Assembly: GCA_026390435.1 (NCBI GenBank)
Contig: JAPLFY010000104.1
Span: 1 to 46,001 of the forward strand
Reading direction: 5' to 3'
Length of the DNA stretch: 46,001 nt
Source of the DNA: Pseudomonadota bacterium
GTDB lineage: Bacteria > Bdellovibrionota_B > Oligoflexia > Oligoflexales > CAIYRB01
The position numbers were made by a program, and so were the translations under genes. Positions 1 through 9,757 of the stretch are shown piece by piece. Position 1 is the stretch's first letter. Each line of letters opens with the position of its first letter. Under the pieces are notes generated by a model. It had not been told where the DNA came from. It worked only from the letters and a program-made list of their open reading frames with translations, and did not search any database.

Positions 1-252
1 CAGACTCAATTTGGACTGCTTATGGACTACTTTACGGTACTCACCCTCAAGAATATCGTGGGGGCACCAATCGCTAACGCAGAAAACCGGCTGGTACCCA
101 CCCTTACCTACAAGACGAGTGAATTTGTTACACTACGACTAGCTTATGACTGGTCTGTGGCAAAACAAGCCAATATCGCAGACCGGAATATCCAGGTATT
201 TCAGATGCAAGCCACGGTCAACCTAGGAGCACATCCATCCCATGACTTCTAA
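1..252 (+). CDS. C-terminal end of an outer-membrane beta-barrel protein (partial)
   Basis: The reading frame is open from the first base of the window and ends at 252, so only the last 83 residues are visible. They alternate polar and hydrophobic residues in the manner of beta strands (for example LRLAYDWSV and FQMQATVNL) and end in Phe. A terminal aromatic residue is the usual recognition signal for the Bam complex in barrel proteins. The stop codon overlaps the start of the downstream metal-binding protein gene by 11 bases, so the two are almost certainly cotranscribed. Context therefore suggests a metal- or metallophore-related outer-membrane protein, possibly the end of a porin-like or TonB-dependent receptor. 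The family cannot be named from this fragment. Confidence 0.7.
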   Translation, partial: QTQFGLLMDYFTVLTLKNIVGAPIANAENRLVPTLTYKTSEFVTLRLAYDWSVAKQANIADRNIQVFQMQATVNLGAHPSHDF

Positions 253-1210
253 TGCAAAAATTACCGGATTTATCCCCTGCTTTATTGTTCTGCTAATTAC
301 CTCACTCAGTGCAAATGCATTTGCAAAAGTTAAGGTCGTCACCACGATTCCAGATTTAGCTTGGGTCGCGGCAGAAGTTGGCGGCGACTACGTCGAAAGC
401 AAAGCCCTACTGCGCGGCAACGAGAATCCGCACTTCGTCGATGCTGTGCCAGAATTCACGCGACTGACGGCTGACGCCGACGTGGTCTGCATGGCAGGCC
501 TAGATTTAGAGGTGGGTTATATGCCCGCAGTCTTAACTCGGTCCGGCAATGCGAAAATACAACCTGGCGGCCCAGGCTACTGTGAGGCAGGCAAATCCGT
601 ACAAGTGCTTGAGAAGCCCACTGCCGCGGTGGATCGCTCGATGGGCGACGTCCACCCGGCCGGCAATCCGCACTTCTTTCTCAGCCCGAAAGCGCTTGCA
701 GACGGGGCTAAAGAGATCGCAGCAGCGTTGACCAGAGTCGATCCAGCCCACGCAATCGATTACAAAAAGGGTCTAGCCGCCTTTGCTGGCAAGATGGATG
801 CTCTGGATAAAGAAGTCGTCAAGTTACTCAACCCCCTGAAAAGCGCGCAAGATAAAGCCGGCGGCAAACCACTCTTAATCGAATACCACCGCGAGTTTAG
901 TTACTTTCTAAATGAATACGGACTAACTAGCTTTGGCAGCATCGAAGAGAAACCAGGCGTGCCGCCCTCGGCAGGTCGCCTCGGCGAAATAGCTGCAGCT
1001 TCTAAGGCCGCTGGCATTCGCGTTGCTTTGGCGGCGGATTACTATCCAAAGAAAACTCTCGAACGCTTCAGCGAATTATCGGGAATCAAGGTCGTGGTGG
1101 TTCCGACGATGATTCAGCCAGCGGGCAGTTATAAAACCTATGCTGAGTTACAAAAACACATCGCCAACTCGTTGGTCAGCGCCGCCACAGATCGGAGCGA
1201 GAAGATTTGA
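242..1210 (+). CDS. Metal ABC transporter periplasmic binding protein (ZnuA/TroA family)
   Basis: This 322-residue protein begins with a signal peptide (hydrophobic core about residues 9-25, cleavage near ANA-FA). It would capture Zn2+, Mn2+ or a related divalent metal in the periplasm for the ATPase and permease encoded next. Likely metal ligands of the cluster A-I fold are His64 in NPHFVD, a His in GDVHPAGNPHF (about 138-144), a His in IEYHREF (about 220) and an Asp in AADYYP (about 274). The His/Asp-rich loop of classic ZnuA proteins is missing, so the metal cannot be decided. Its start lies inside the preceding gene and its stop overlaps the ATPase start, indicating a single operon. Confidence 0.88.
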   Translation: MTSNAKITGFIPCFIVLLITSLSANAFAKVKVVTTIPDLAWVAAEVGGDYVESKALLRGNENPHFVDAVPEFTRLTADADVVCMAGLDLEVGYMPAVLTRSGNAKIQPGGPGYCEAGKSVQVLEKPTAAVDRSMGDVHPAGNPHFFLSPKALADGAKEIAAALTRVDPAHAIDYKKGLAAFAGKMDALDKEVVKLLNPLKSAQDKAGGKPLLIEYHREFSYFLNEYGLTSFGSIEEKPGVPPSAGRLGEIAAASKAAGIRVALAADYYPKKTLERFSELSGIKVVVVPTMIQPAGSYKTYAELQKHIANSLVSAATDRSEKI

Positions 1211-1848
1211 CCGTGACCGCTGCTACCCCATTACTTGTTGTGCGGGACCTTGCCTATGACGCTCCAGATGGGCGTCCACTAGTCGCTGGGTTGTCGTATG
1301 ACTTGATGCCTGGTGGCATCGTCGCGATCACCGGACCAAATGGCACGGGAAAATCCACCCTGCTGAAAATCATCATGGGTGAACTAAAAGCAGCGAGGGG
1401 TTCTGTCACGTTTACGAACAAGTCGGTGGGTTATTTATCGCAGCTGCATAATCGTGAATTCCATATCCCACTGAGTTTAGCTGACGTTTTAAGCCTTGGC
1501 GTTCCTGGACGGTTCAATCCTGCCGCAGCCACTGCCTTAGGCCTGCTGACCGCGGAAGAACTGGACTTAGCCTGGAACACAGCCAGCGGCGGAGAGCGGC
1601 AGAAAACCCTGCTAACACAGGTCCTGATGACACAACCACAGGTCCTGATTTTAGATGAACCCATGAATCATCTAGACAACGTCACGCGGGGCAAGCTGTA
1701 CGCGGTGCTTCGCGATTTCGTCGCTAACGGCAAACGCGCGATCTTGATGGTCTGTCACGAAAAGTTGATCACCTCAGACGAGCTAAAGCCGGCCTCAATC
1801 ATCGATCTGTCCAAATTCTCATCTCTATCAAGTGATAGCCAAAACTAA
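1207..1848 (+). CDS. Metal ABC transporter ATP-binding protein
   Basis: This 213-residue ATPase powers import by the neighbouring permease. It has a Walker A motif GPNGTGKST (about 43-51), an ABC signature SGGERQ (about 123), a Walker B motif VLILDEP followed by the D-loop NHLD (about 145-156), and a switch His in VCHEK. It is short for the ZnuC/TroB group, which often runs to about 240-250 residues. The start is probably the TTG at 1207, which overlaps the TGA of the binding-protein gene; a GTG at 1213 is an alternative. The stop overlaps the next ATG by one base, so translation is likely coupled throughout. Confidence 0.88.
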   Translation: MTVTAATPLLVVRDLAYDAPDGRPLVAGLSYDLMPGGIVAITGPNGTGKSTLLKIIMGELKAARGSVTFTNKSVGYLSQLHNREFHIPLSLADVLSLGVPGRFNPAAATALGLLTAEELDLAWNTASGGERQKTLLTQVLMTQPQVLILDEPMNHLDNVTRGKLYAVLRDFVANGKRAILMVCHEKLITSDELKPASIIDLSKFSSLSSDSQN

Positions 1849-2693
1849 TGCAAGCTTTACTCTCAATCTATGCATGGACCATTGCCGCTAGCACCGTACT
1901 GGGAGCAGCGCTCGCTTTACTTGGTGTTCAGCTAGCCGCACGCGACCGCGCGATGCAGACCATGTGCATCGGCCAAGGCGCCATGCTGGGGGTGCTGATA
2001 GGTATCGGTTTTTTTCTTAGCTTTGACGCACCTCCTACACTCTCAGCTGCAGGACCTTTTGCCCTCGCATTTGCTGCCTCAGCACTAACCTACGTGGTCA
2101 GTGAGCGCATCGCCTCCCGCCACGGCGCCTCAACAAATACGCATTTTGCCGCTCTATTTTCTGCTTTATTAGCAGGCGGCTACTTGATCAGCGCACTTTT
2201 TCCCGCGCTGGAAAACCACATGGCGCAGAGATATTTCGGCGACCTAGCGACCATTAGTCGCGGCGAATCTATCGCTGCCTTACTGATGGGCCTACTCATA
2301 TTAACTGCACTGTGCTGGTTTCAAAGATCTATCACACGTGATTCATTTGCAGTGGCGATACTAGGTAGCAAAGCCAGCGCCACACCAACGGGATTTCTCT
2401 TCTCGCTGGGCACTTTACTAAGCATCTGCTTTTGCGTGCAAATTGTAGGATTTCTGTTTACCGTGGCCTGCCTCTTTCTCCCAACGTCGATCCTGTCTTT
2501 TCGCCGCAACTCAGGCCTCAAAGGCCACCTAGTGGCTTGCGCTCTGATAGCCGGAATGGCTAGTCTCAGCGGTTTCACTGCGTCTTTATGGTTCACCCAT
2601 TTGCCGACGGTGCCAACCATCGTGGCGCTTATGGTCGTGTTCGCAATCGTGATCAAAAATCTTGCAGGGCATCGGCTTTATAAGCCCGCCTGA
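1848..2693 (+). CDS. Metal ABC transporter permease (ABC-3 family)
   Basis: This 281-residue inner-membrane protein consists almost wholly of hydrophobic helices, about eight by eye. It matches the ABC-3 (ZnuB/TroC/MntB) family in length, in the MQTMCIGQGAMLGVLIG stretch near residue 38 and in the closing helices. It is the membrane channel of the metal importer encoded by the two preceding genes. It is the last gene of the operon: the next gene is on the opposite strand and its stop lies 14 bases away. No strong terminator hairpin is visible in this gap. Metal specificity (Zn versus Mn) cannot be read from the sequence. Confidence 0.87.
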   Translation: MQALLSIYAWTIAASTVLGAALALLGVQLAARDRAMQTMCIGQGAMLGVLIGIGFFLSFDAPPTLSAAGPFALAFAASALTYVVSERIASRHGASTNTHFAALFSALLAGGYLISALFPALENHMAQRYFGDLATISRGESIAALLMGLLILTALCWFQRSITRDSFAVAILGSKASATPTGFLFSLGTLLSICFCVQIVGFLFTVACLFLPTSILSFRRNSGLKGHLVACALIAGMASLSGFTASLWFTHLPTVPTIVALMVVFAIVIKNLAGHRLYKPA

Positions 2694-2707
2694 GCACAGC
2701 GTAGACC

Positions 2708-3577
2708 TCAAGGCCTGCTAAACACAGGCAATATCTCCATCGCAGCGATCGCTTTGTTAGCTGCTCCTCCTTTCACTACTAAGCTCACCAGAATTCGCGA
2801 GGGAATACCCTCTGCTACTTCGGCAGGGATATCTACCTCAGTCGTGATCCTGGCCGCGCCCTTCTCAACTGAAGTCCGCTTTTCGCTGAGGAGCTTTTTC
2901 TTCGTCCAGAATTGCAGCACAAGATCGCGAGTCTCCTTCGCTTTATAGTCGACAATCACCTTGTTAGGCTGTCCGCGAAGAAACGTAGCGTAATACGATT
3001 CAGCCCGTACACCTTCGAAATCAGTCGATTCATTCAAAGTTTCTAAAACACCGGCGACGTATTCAATGGGGAAAACTGTTTTTGACTTAGCTAACGTATC
3101 AACCATTATCTGCAGCTTTGCCGTATATTCGTAAAAACTTCCGCCCTGCTGCGGCGCCTTCCACACCCGCGCTTGACCGAGCTCCGCGATCTCGCCCGTC
3201 TCAAGATTGAGTAGGAGCTCGGACGGGGTTTTAGCGTAACTAGTCACAAATCTGACTTTGAGTCCAAACTGCGACATCTCAGGCCCGGTATTTTTCGCGA
3301 CCTCCGCCCAGCAAGTTATCGGCAGATTAGCGTCTTGGCATGGACCTTCCGTACGATCGAATGCGCGGATATAGCCTGGGTAATAAAGACCGGACAGAGA
3401 GCCGGCAAAGCCGACAGAAGCACCGCTGGTAGAGGACTTCTCATCTTTTTGCGTGGTCCGGCAGCCGGGGATCACCACCGTGAGTAGAGCCACAGTGATT
3501 AAGATGAGAAAATCAGCAACCACAGCATGTCCAGTGTTCCTAATATCCCCAGTTTCCGTGACATTGATCTTCGGCAC
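2708..3577 (-). CDS. Putative lipoprotein of unknown function
   Basis: This 289-residue protein begins at a GTG preceded by AGAGG about 7 bases upstream; an in-frame stop lies just before it, so no longer start is possible. After a polar N-terminus of about 22 residues there is a hydrophobic segment ending in VIPGC, which reads as a slightly unusual lipobox (Cys about 39), followed by a Ser/Thr-rich linker. The mature part is mixed alpha/beta in appearance, with Cys residues near 80 and 89. I recognise no family. It is transcribed alone, convergent with the metal-transport operon and divergent from the dioxygenase genes, and nothing ties it functionally to either. Confidence 0.7.
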   Translation of the reverse strand: MPKINVTETGDIRNTGHAVVADFLILITVALLTVVIPGCRTTQKDEKSSTSGASVGFAGSLSGLYYPGYIRAFDRTEGPCQDANLPITCWAEVAKNTGPEMSQFGLKVRFVTSYAKTPSELLLNLETGEIAELGQARVWKAPQQGGSFYEYTAKLQIMVDTLAKSKTVFPIEYVAGVLETLNESTDFEGVRAESYYATFLRGQPNKVIVDYKAKETRDLVLQFWTKKKLLSEKRTSVEKGAARITTEVDIPAEVAEGIPSRILVSLVVKGGAANKAIAAMEILPVFSRP

Positions 3578-3728
3578 ATGAGACCTCTAGTCAGGCATTG
3601 TAGTGGGCGGCCCTAATGATAGAGGGTTATTCGACTAAACTGCTAAAAATATTTAGTAAATGGCTACCACCAGCCTTTTTGGCAACTCAAAATATTCCAC
3701 CTAAGTACTAACGATGCTTGTCATTTAG

Positions 3729-5521
<1,793 letters not shown>

Positions 5522-5528
5522 AAGCTAT

Positions 5529-6317
5529 TTAAAAACCGCGCCGCAAACCACCATCTACTGGAATGTGAACACCAGTGATATAGCTTGCCGCTTCCGATGC
5601 GAGAAAAGACACTAATGCCGCCAGCTCTTCCGGACGCCCCATGCGCCCCATCGGAATGGCGGCTTCGCTGCGCGCCATTTCCTGCTCCAGCGTTGTGCCT
5701 TCACGCTCTGCCTTCGCGCGACGCAGCGATTCGATTCGCTGCGTATGAATGATGCCCGGTAGGACGGTATTAGCGGTGACACCATCTTTGGCCACTTCAA
5801 CAGCAAGGGTCTTGGTGAAGCCAGTAACGGCCAGACGCATGGCTGTAGACACAACCAGGTTCTCAATCGGTTCAAGGACACTGATCGAAGTAATCGTGAT
5901 GATCCGACCAAATTTGCGCTCGCGCATAGCCGGCAGCAAGGCGGTTGTTAACAGGGTCGAGCTAAGAAATACCTGCTCAAAACCTTGTTTCCAGGCAGCT
6001 GCAGTGGTTTGAGCCGCCGCTGAGGGCGGTGGCCCACCGACGTTGTTGACCAAGACATCGACGTGGCCGAGCAGGCGTGTAGCCTCGCGTGCCAATCGTT
6101 CGGACGACTCAGGGAGCGCCAGGTCTAGAGCAATCGCATGGACCTTGACGCCGTACTCAGTGCTGAGTGAAGCAGCCACTGCCCGCAAACGTTCTTCATT
6201 GCGTGCACAAATACAAAGGTCCATCCCGCTAGCAGCGAGTGCTTTAGCAGTTGCAAGTCCGAGCCCTTGCGAAGCCGCACAGACCAGGGCATTTCGTTTT
6301 ATCAGCGTCGTAGTCAT
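5529..6317 (-). CDS. Atypical short-chain dehydrogenase/reductase (SDR)
   Basis: This 262-residue Rossmann protein sits in one transcript with the dehydrogenase and deaminase genes, 28 bases downstream of the former. GGAGG precedes the ATG. It keeps the dinucleotide motif AASQGLG (about 14-20), NNVGG (about 91-95) and a Ser in TITSIS (about 142-147). The usual YxxxK is not there: the aligned position reads STAMR, so the catalytic Tyr and Lys are replaced by Ser and Arg. Similar substitutions characterise a recognised FabG-like SDR subgroup lacking the canonical tetrad, so this is probably a family trait rather than decay. The reaction is unknown; context suggests a step on a ring-cleavage product. 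Confidence 0.82.
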   Translation of the reverse strand: MTTTLIKRNALVCAASQGLGLATAKALAASGMDLCICARNEERLRAVAASLSTEYGVKVHAIALDLALPESSERLAREATRLLGHVDVLVNNVGGPPPSAAAQTTAAAWKQGFEQVFLSSTLLTTALLPAMRERKFGRIITITSISVLEPIENLVVSTAMRLAVTGFTKTLAVEVAKDGVTANTVLPGIIHTQRIESLRRAKAEREGTTLEQEMARSEAAIPMGRMGRPEELAALVSFLASEAASYITGVHIPVDGGLRRGF

Positions 6318-6345
6318 CTATCGGCCTCCATCAACGGCTTATGAA

Positions 6346-7827
6346 TCAAGCCTTCATCGCCATCGAAATCGTTTTAAACTCACTAAAGAAATCCAAACTG
6401 TACTGACCACCCTCACGACCGATGCCGCTGCGTTTCATGCCGCCAAAAGCGGAATGCAAATCGCGCGCGAACCACGTGTTAATCCAGACTAGCCCCATCC
6501 GCACCCGGCGGGCGAAGCGCTGTGCCCGGTCTATATCCTTGGTGAACACAGAGCACGACAGACCATACTGAGTACCGTTTACTAACGAGATGGCCTCATC
6601 CTCGTCACTAAATACCTGTACCGTCAGCACTGGTCCAAAAACCTCTTCTTGAATCAAGCGTGAGCTTTGGTCGACGCCAGCAATCAGAGTGGGCTCAAAA
6701 TAAGCACCGCGCGGATGATCCTGCGGGATCTTACCACCAACAAGAATCTCAACACCCGGGCATGTACGAGCGTAGTCGACAAAACCAGCCACGCGGTCGC
6801 GATGCTCCCGAGATACCAGCGATCCCATGGTGGTCGTGGGATCAAGTGGATCACCGACCTTGATGGCTCGCATAGCTGCCTTAACTTTGTCGATTACAGC
6901 TGCAGCCACATCACGATGGACTAGCAAACGTGAGCCCGCCAAACAGATTTGACCTTGATTACGGAACGCTGCTCGCGCGGCTGTAGCCGCCGCAACATCA
7001 AGATCGGCATCGGGGAAAATCACCGTTGCACCCTTACCGCCGAGCTCAAAAGAAAGCTTTTTCAGCATGGGAGCAGAAGCCCGCATGATGGCCTCACCCG
7101 TGGTCGTTTCACCGGTGAAGGAGATCGCCTTAACATCGGGATGCGTCACCAGGGCCTCGCCGGCGCCGCCGCCGCCAAATCCCTGCACAATATTGACCAC
7201 ACCCGGAGGCAAGCCAGCCGCATTAAAAATATGACCCATGGCCATCGCGGTCAAAGGCGTCAATTCTGCTGGCTTCAAGATAATCGTGTTACCCTGAGCT
7301 AGAGCGGGCGCCAACTTCCACGTCGCCAAATAGAGCGGTAAATTCCACGGCGTGATCAAGCCAACGATTCCAAGGGGCTCGCGAACTGAGGTGTGCTGCG
7401 TCCCGTCTTCACCGAAGTAAGTGGCATTGGTTTGATGCGCACACAAGTCGGCGAAGAACTGAAAATTGGCAACGGACCGCGCAATATCACCGTCCAAAGT
7501 CTCGCTGTAGGGCTTGCCGCTATCCAAAGATTCCAAGCGAGCAAAGGCCGGACGGTGTTCGTTTAGAAGTTCAGCGATCCGTCGCAGGACGTGTGCACGC
7601 TCGGCTGGCGTACTCTTGCCCCACGGACCGCTCAGTGCGGCTGCCGCTGCCTCTGCAGCTCTAGCAATATCCTCGCGACTACCAAGGGCCACATCCCCCA
7701 AAGACGTGTCGTAGGCCGGGGCTAAATTGGCAAAGGTTTCACCCGCGCGAGGTTGGGTGTACGCACCGTTGATGAAGTGACCCTTTTTTTCCGGCACTAA
7801 TTCATGCACTTTGTGCTGAGTCAGCAT
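6346..7827 (-). CDS. amnC: Aldehyde dehydrogenase, 2-aminomuconate 6-semialdehyde dehydrogenase type
   Basis: This NAD(P)+-dependent aldehyde dehydrogenase of about 493 residues is likely to oxidise the semialdehyde made by the extradiol dioxygenase to 2-aminomuconate. It shows the family order: PWNLP oxyanion Asn (about 163), the FELGGKG general base Glu (about 261), and GQICLAG with the catalytic Cys (about 295). The C-terminal FGGMKRSGIGREGG motif is typical of the hydroxymuconic/aminomuconic semialdehyde dehydrogenase clade. I chose the ATG at 7827 because GAGG lies 5 bases upstream; a GTG two codons earlier falls on that Shine-Dalgarno sequence. The gene begins 7 bases after the deaminase stop. 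Oxidation of another muconic-type semialdehyde cannot be excluded. Confidence 0.85.
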   Translation of the reverse strand: MLTQHKVHELVPEKKGHFINGAYTQPRAGETFANLAPAYDTSLGDVALGSREDIARAAEAAAAALSGPWGKSTPAERAHVLRRIAELLNEHRPAFARLESLDSGKPYSETLDGDIARSVANFQFFADLCAHQTNATYFGEDGTQHTSVREPLGIVGLITPWNLPLYLATWKLAPALAQGNTIILKPAELTPLTAMAMGHIFNAAGLPPGVVNIVQGFGGGGAGEALVTHPDVKAISFTGETTTGEAIMRASAPMLKKLSFELGGKGATVIFPDADLDVAAATAARAAFRNQGQICLAGSRLLVHRDVAAAVIDKVKAAMRAIKVGDPLDPTTTMGSLVSREHRDRVAGFVDYARTCPGVEILVGGKIPQDHPRGAYFEPTLIAGVDQSSRLIQEEVFGPVLTVQVFSDEDEAISLVNGTQYGLSCSVFTKDIDRAQRFARRVRMGLVWINTWFARDLHSAFGGMKRSGIGREGGQYSLDFFSEFKTISMAMKA

Positions 7828-7834
7828 AGACACC

Positions 7835-8242
7835 TCAACTAGGGAAAGCTGCGATCGCTTTCATTTCAATAAAATTGTCACCAGGTAAACGGGAGACCGC
7901 GACCGTGGTGCGCGTTGGCGCTGATGATTCGCTGAAATAGCGATTCCACACCGCATTCATTTGTGGAAACTCGTCCATATTGGTTAGGAACACGGTCACA
8001 TCGACGAGATGACTGCGGTCTAAGCCTTGGCTATGGAGCACGCGCTCTATATTGGTCAATACAGCAGCCGCCTGCGCTTCAATATCGTGACTCGCGACGC
8101 GGCCAGCGGCGTCGCGGGTAATACCGGCGTAACCATTAGTCTCCGGATCGCGTGACCCTTGGCCTGCAACAAACAGCAGGGAGCCGACGCGGCGTGAATG
8201 CACATAGGCGGCAAGTGGTTTTGTCAGGCTTTCCGTGGCCAT
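7835..8242 (-). CDS. amnD: RidA-family protein, 2-aminomuconate deaminase-like
   Basis: This RidA/YjgF-fold protein of about 135 residues would deaminate 2-aminomuconate to 4-oxalocrotonate and ammonia. The family signature is clear: VAGQGSRD, DVTVFLTNMDEF, an Arg in APTRTTVAV and a Glu in NFIEMKAIA near the C-terminus. I chose the ATG at 8242 (MATESL), preceded by AGGGAGA; a frame-open extension to 8293 adds 17 residues that look non-native and has no good Shine-Dalgarno sequence. It is the first gene of the minus-strand set deaminase, dehydrogenase, SDR. RidA proteins are often generic enamine/imine deaminases, so the specific assignment rests on the adjacent dioxygenase and dehydrogenase genes. 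Confidence 0.78.
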   Translation of the reverse strand: MATESLTKPLAAYVHSRRVGSLLFVAGQGSRDPETNGYAGITRDAAGRVASHDIEAQAAAVLTNIERVLHSQGLDRSHLVDVTVFLTNMDEFPQMNAVWNRYFSESSAPTRTTVAVSRLPGDNFIEMKAIAAFPS

Positions 8243-8404
8243 ATAAGTCTCCCTCTGTGAGGCCGCGCAGACGGCGCGACGCCCTGATGCCATTATTTGC
8301 TACGTAAATAGCATCGGCGAGGCGAAATCAAAATATGTTTTCTCTACCTGCTCAGTCTATTGAGTGGCAGCGAAATGCGCACATTATTGTTTAAAATCAG
8401 GTAG

Positions 8405-9709
8405 TTAGCGGTTCATTAACTCGGCAATCGGACCCGTCCCCAAATTTGGATCACCAAAAGTCGGGTTATTGATGCCAGCCGCCTGGATCAAACTGACCAA
8501 TAAATGGTTATAAGATTTGTTCTGCAACTGCAGGGACTGCCCCGCTTTTAGGCTTCCACCCGCTTTACCCGCCACCACGCAGGCGATGTCGTTGAAGTCA
8601 TGAGCGTTAGAATCGCCGATTTCCGTGGTCGCCAGAACCAGGCTGGCATCGAGCAGGTTTTTATCACCAAGGGAGACGCCCTTCATTTGAGTCAGCAAAT
8701 AGGCCAGTTGCTCCATGTACCAGCGTTGGCAGGCGGCAAAATCATTGCCGTACAATCCGTTAATATCACCGCCGTAGTGCGAAAGGTCGTGATGACGCCC
8801 ACGGCTAATATTCGGCCCACCCGCAAAATTTAAGGTAGTCGGACTGACGGCATGAGACCACTGTAGCAGTCCCACCGGAGTGATACCGCAAGCCAGAGCC
8901 TGTACCATGATATCCATCATGACGCGGCCCACCTGGCCAAACACTTCATTTCTCTCGAATGATTTGGGATAATTTGGCTCTTGATCGGGTATCGAGAGGC
9001 CACGCCAATCTAAGGAACTCTTACAGACCCCACCGGATGATCCCTGAGCCGCCCTTCTTTCGAGCTCGCGCAGAGCTTCAAGATGAACCGCAAGTTTTGC
9101 CTGTTCTATGGTTCCCAAGCGATATCTGAGTCCCTGAATTTCACCACGCGCATAATCTAGCACACTGCGCTTTTCCGCCATCAGGTCATTGCGGTCCTCT
9201 AGGCCTCCTGCATTGAAGAGGTCATAGAAAGCGCGCTTTGGATTATCTTGAATAGCTGCTCGCGCGCCGGACGACAAAAAAGAAATTTGTTTACTTGGGT
9301 CCGTCTCGAAGTTAGCACCGACTCCAAGAGAGAGACTCTTCTGCCGGTAGTTACCACCCAGACTATCCCCCAAGAAGTTATCGATCGAATACCTTTGGTT
9401 GTCACTAGCAGTACCGGTCAGACAAAATCCAGCTCCGGCCTCATGGCTACCGCCAAGGCGGTAAACGAGACCACGAATCAAATTAATATCAGAGCGCAGA
9501 CCATTGAGTGGGGCAGTGATATCCGGTAGGGCTCCGTTGCCGTCCGGGAAAAAGCGCTGAGCGATATTGCCATCCGGATAATAAACGAACAGAGCTCGCA
9601 CTGGCGTGGCGGCGTAAGCTTCTTCTTCAAGCAGGGTGCGCATCAAAGGAATCGCTAAGCAGGTCATGCCTGCGTAGCGCAAAAGTCCTCGGCGTGATAT
9701 CGAGCCCAT
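8405..9709 (-). CDS. DUF1552 protein, Tat-exported
   Basis: This 434-residue protein starts with a twin-arginine leader (SRRGLLRYAG, hydrophobic stretch, cleavage near AYA-AT), so it is exported folded and may carry a cofactor. The body has DUF1552 hallmarks: FVYYPDG near residue 42, a GGSHEAGAGF segment near 86, repeated His and Asp residues in GRHHDLSHYGG, and a late TTEIGDSNAHDFND segment. The fold is related to secreted sulfatase/alkaline-phosphatase-like proteins (DUF1501 group), but the function is not established. GGGAGAG precedes the ATG. It is the last gene of an operon with a DUF1592-group haem protein and a cytochrome, as in planctomycetes and myxobacteria. Confidence 0.85.
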   Translation of the reverse strand: MGSISRRGLLRYAGMTCLAIPLMRTLLEEEAYAATPVRALFVYYPDGNIAQRFFPDGNGALPDITAPLNGLRSDINLIRGLVYRLGGSHEAGAGFCLTGTASDNQRYSIDNFLGDSLGGNYRQKSLSLGVGANFETDPSKQISFLSSGARAAIQDNPKRAFYDLFNAGGLEDRNDLMAEKRSVLDYARGEIQGLRYRLGTIEQAKLAVHLEALRELERRAAQGSSGGVCKSSLDWRGLSIPDQEPNYPKSFERNEVFGQVGRVMMDIMVQALACGITPVGLLQWSHAVSPTTLNFAGGPNISRGRHHDLSHYGGDINGLYGNDFAACQRWYMEQLAYLLTQMKGVSLGDKNLLDASLVLATTEIGDSNAHDFNDIACVVAGKAGGSLKAGQSLQLQNKSYNHLLVSLIQAAGINNPTFGDPNLGTGPIAELMNR

Positions 9710-9718
9710 ATCTACTCT

Positions 9719-9757
9719 CCCTGTTTACGTCGCCCTGTTTACGTCGCCCTGTTTACG
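9719..9757. repeat. 14-bp tandem repeat in the gap before the DUF1552 gene
   Basis: A unit CCCTGTTTACGTCG occurs twice in full and a third time in part (11 bases). The array covers the stop codon of the DUF1592-group gene and the short spacer before the DUF1552 Shine-Dalgarno sequence. Read on the minus strand, each copy contains a TAA, so the terminator codon of the upstream gene appears to have been duplicated into the spacer. Copy-number change would alter the 43-base gap without affecting either protein. Confidence 0.85.
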
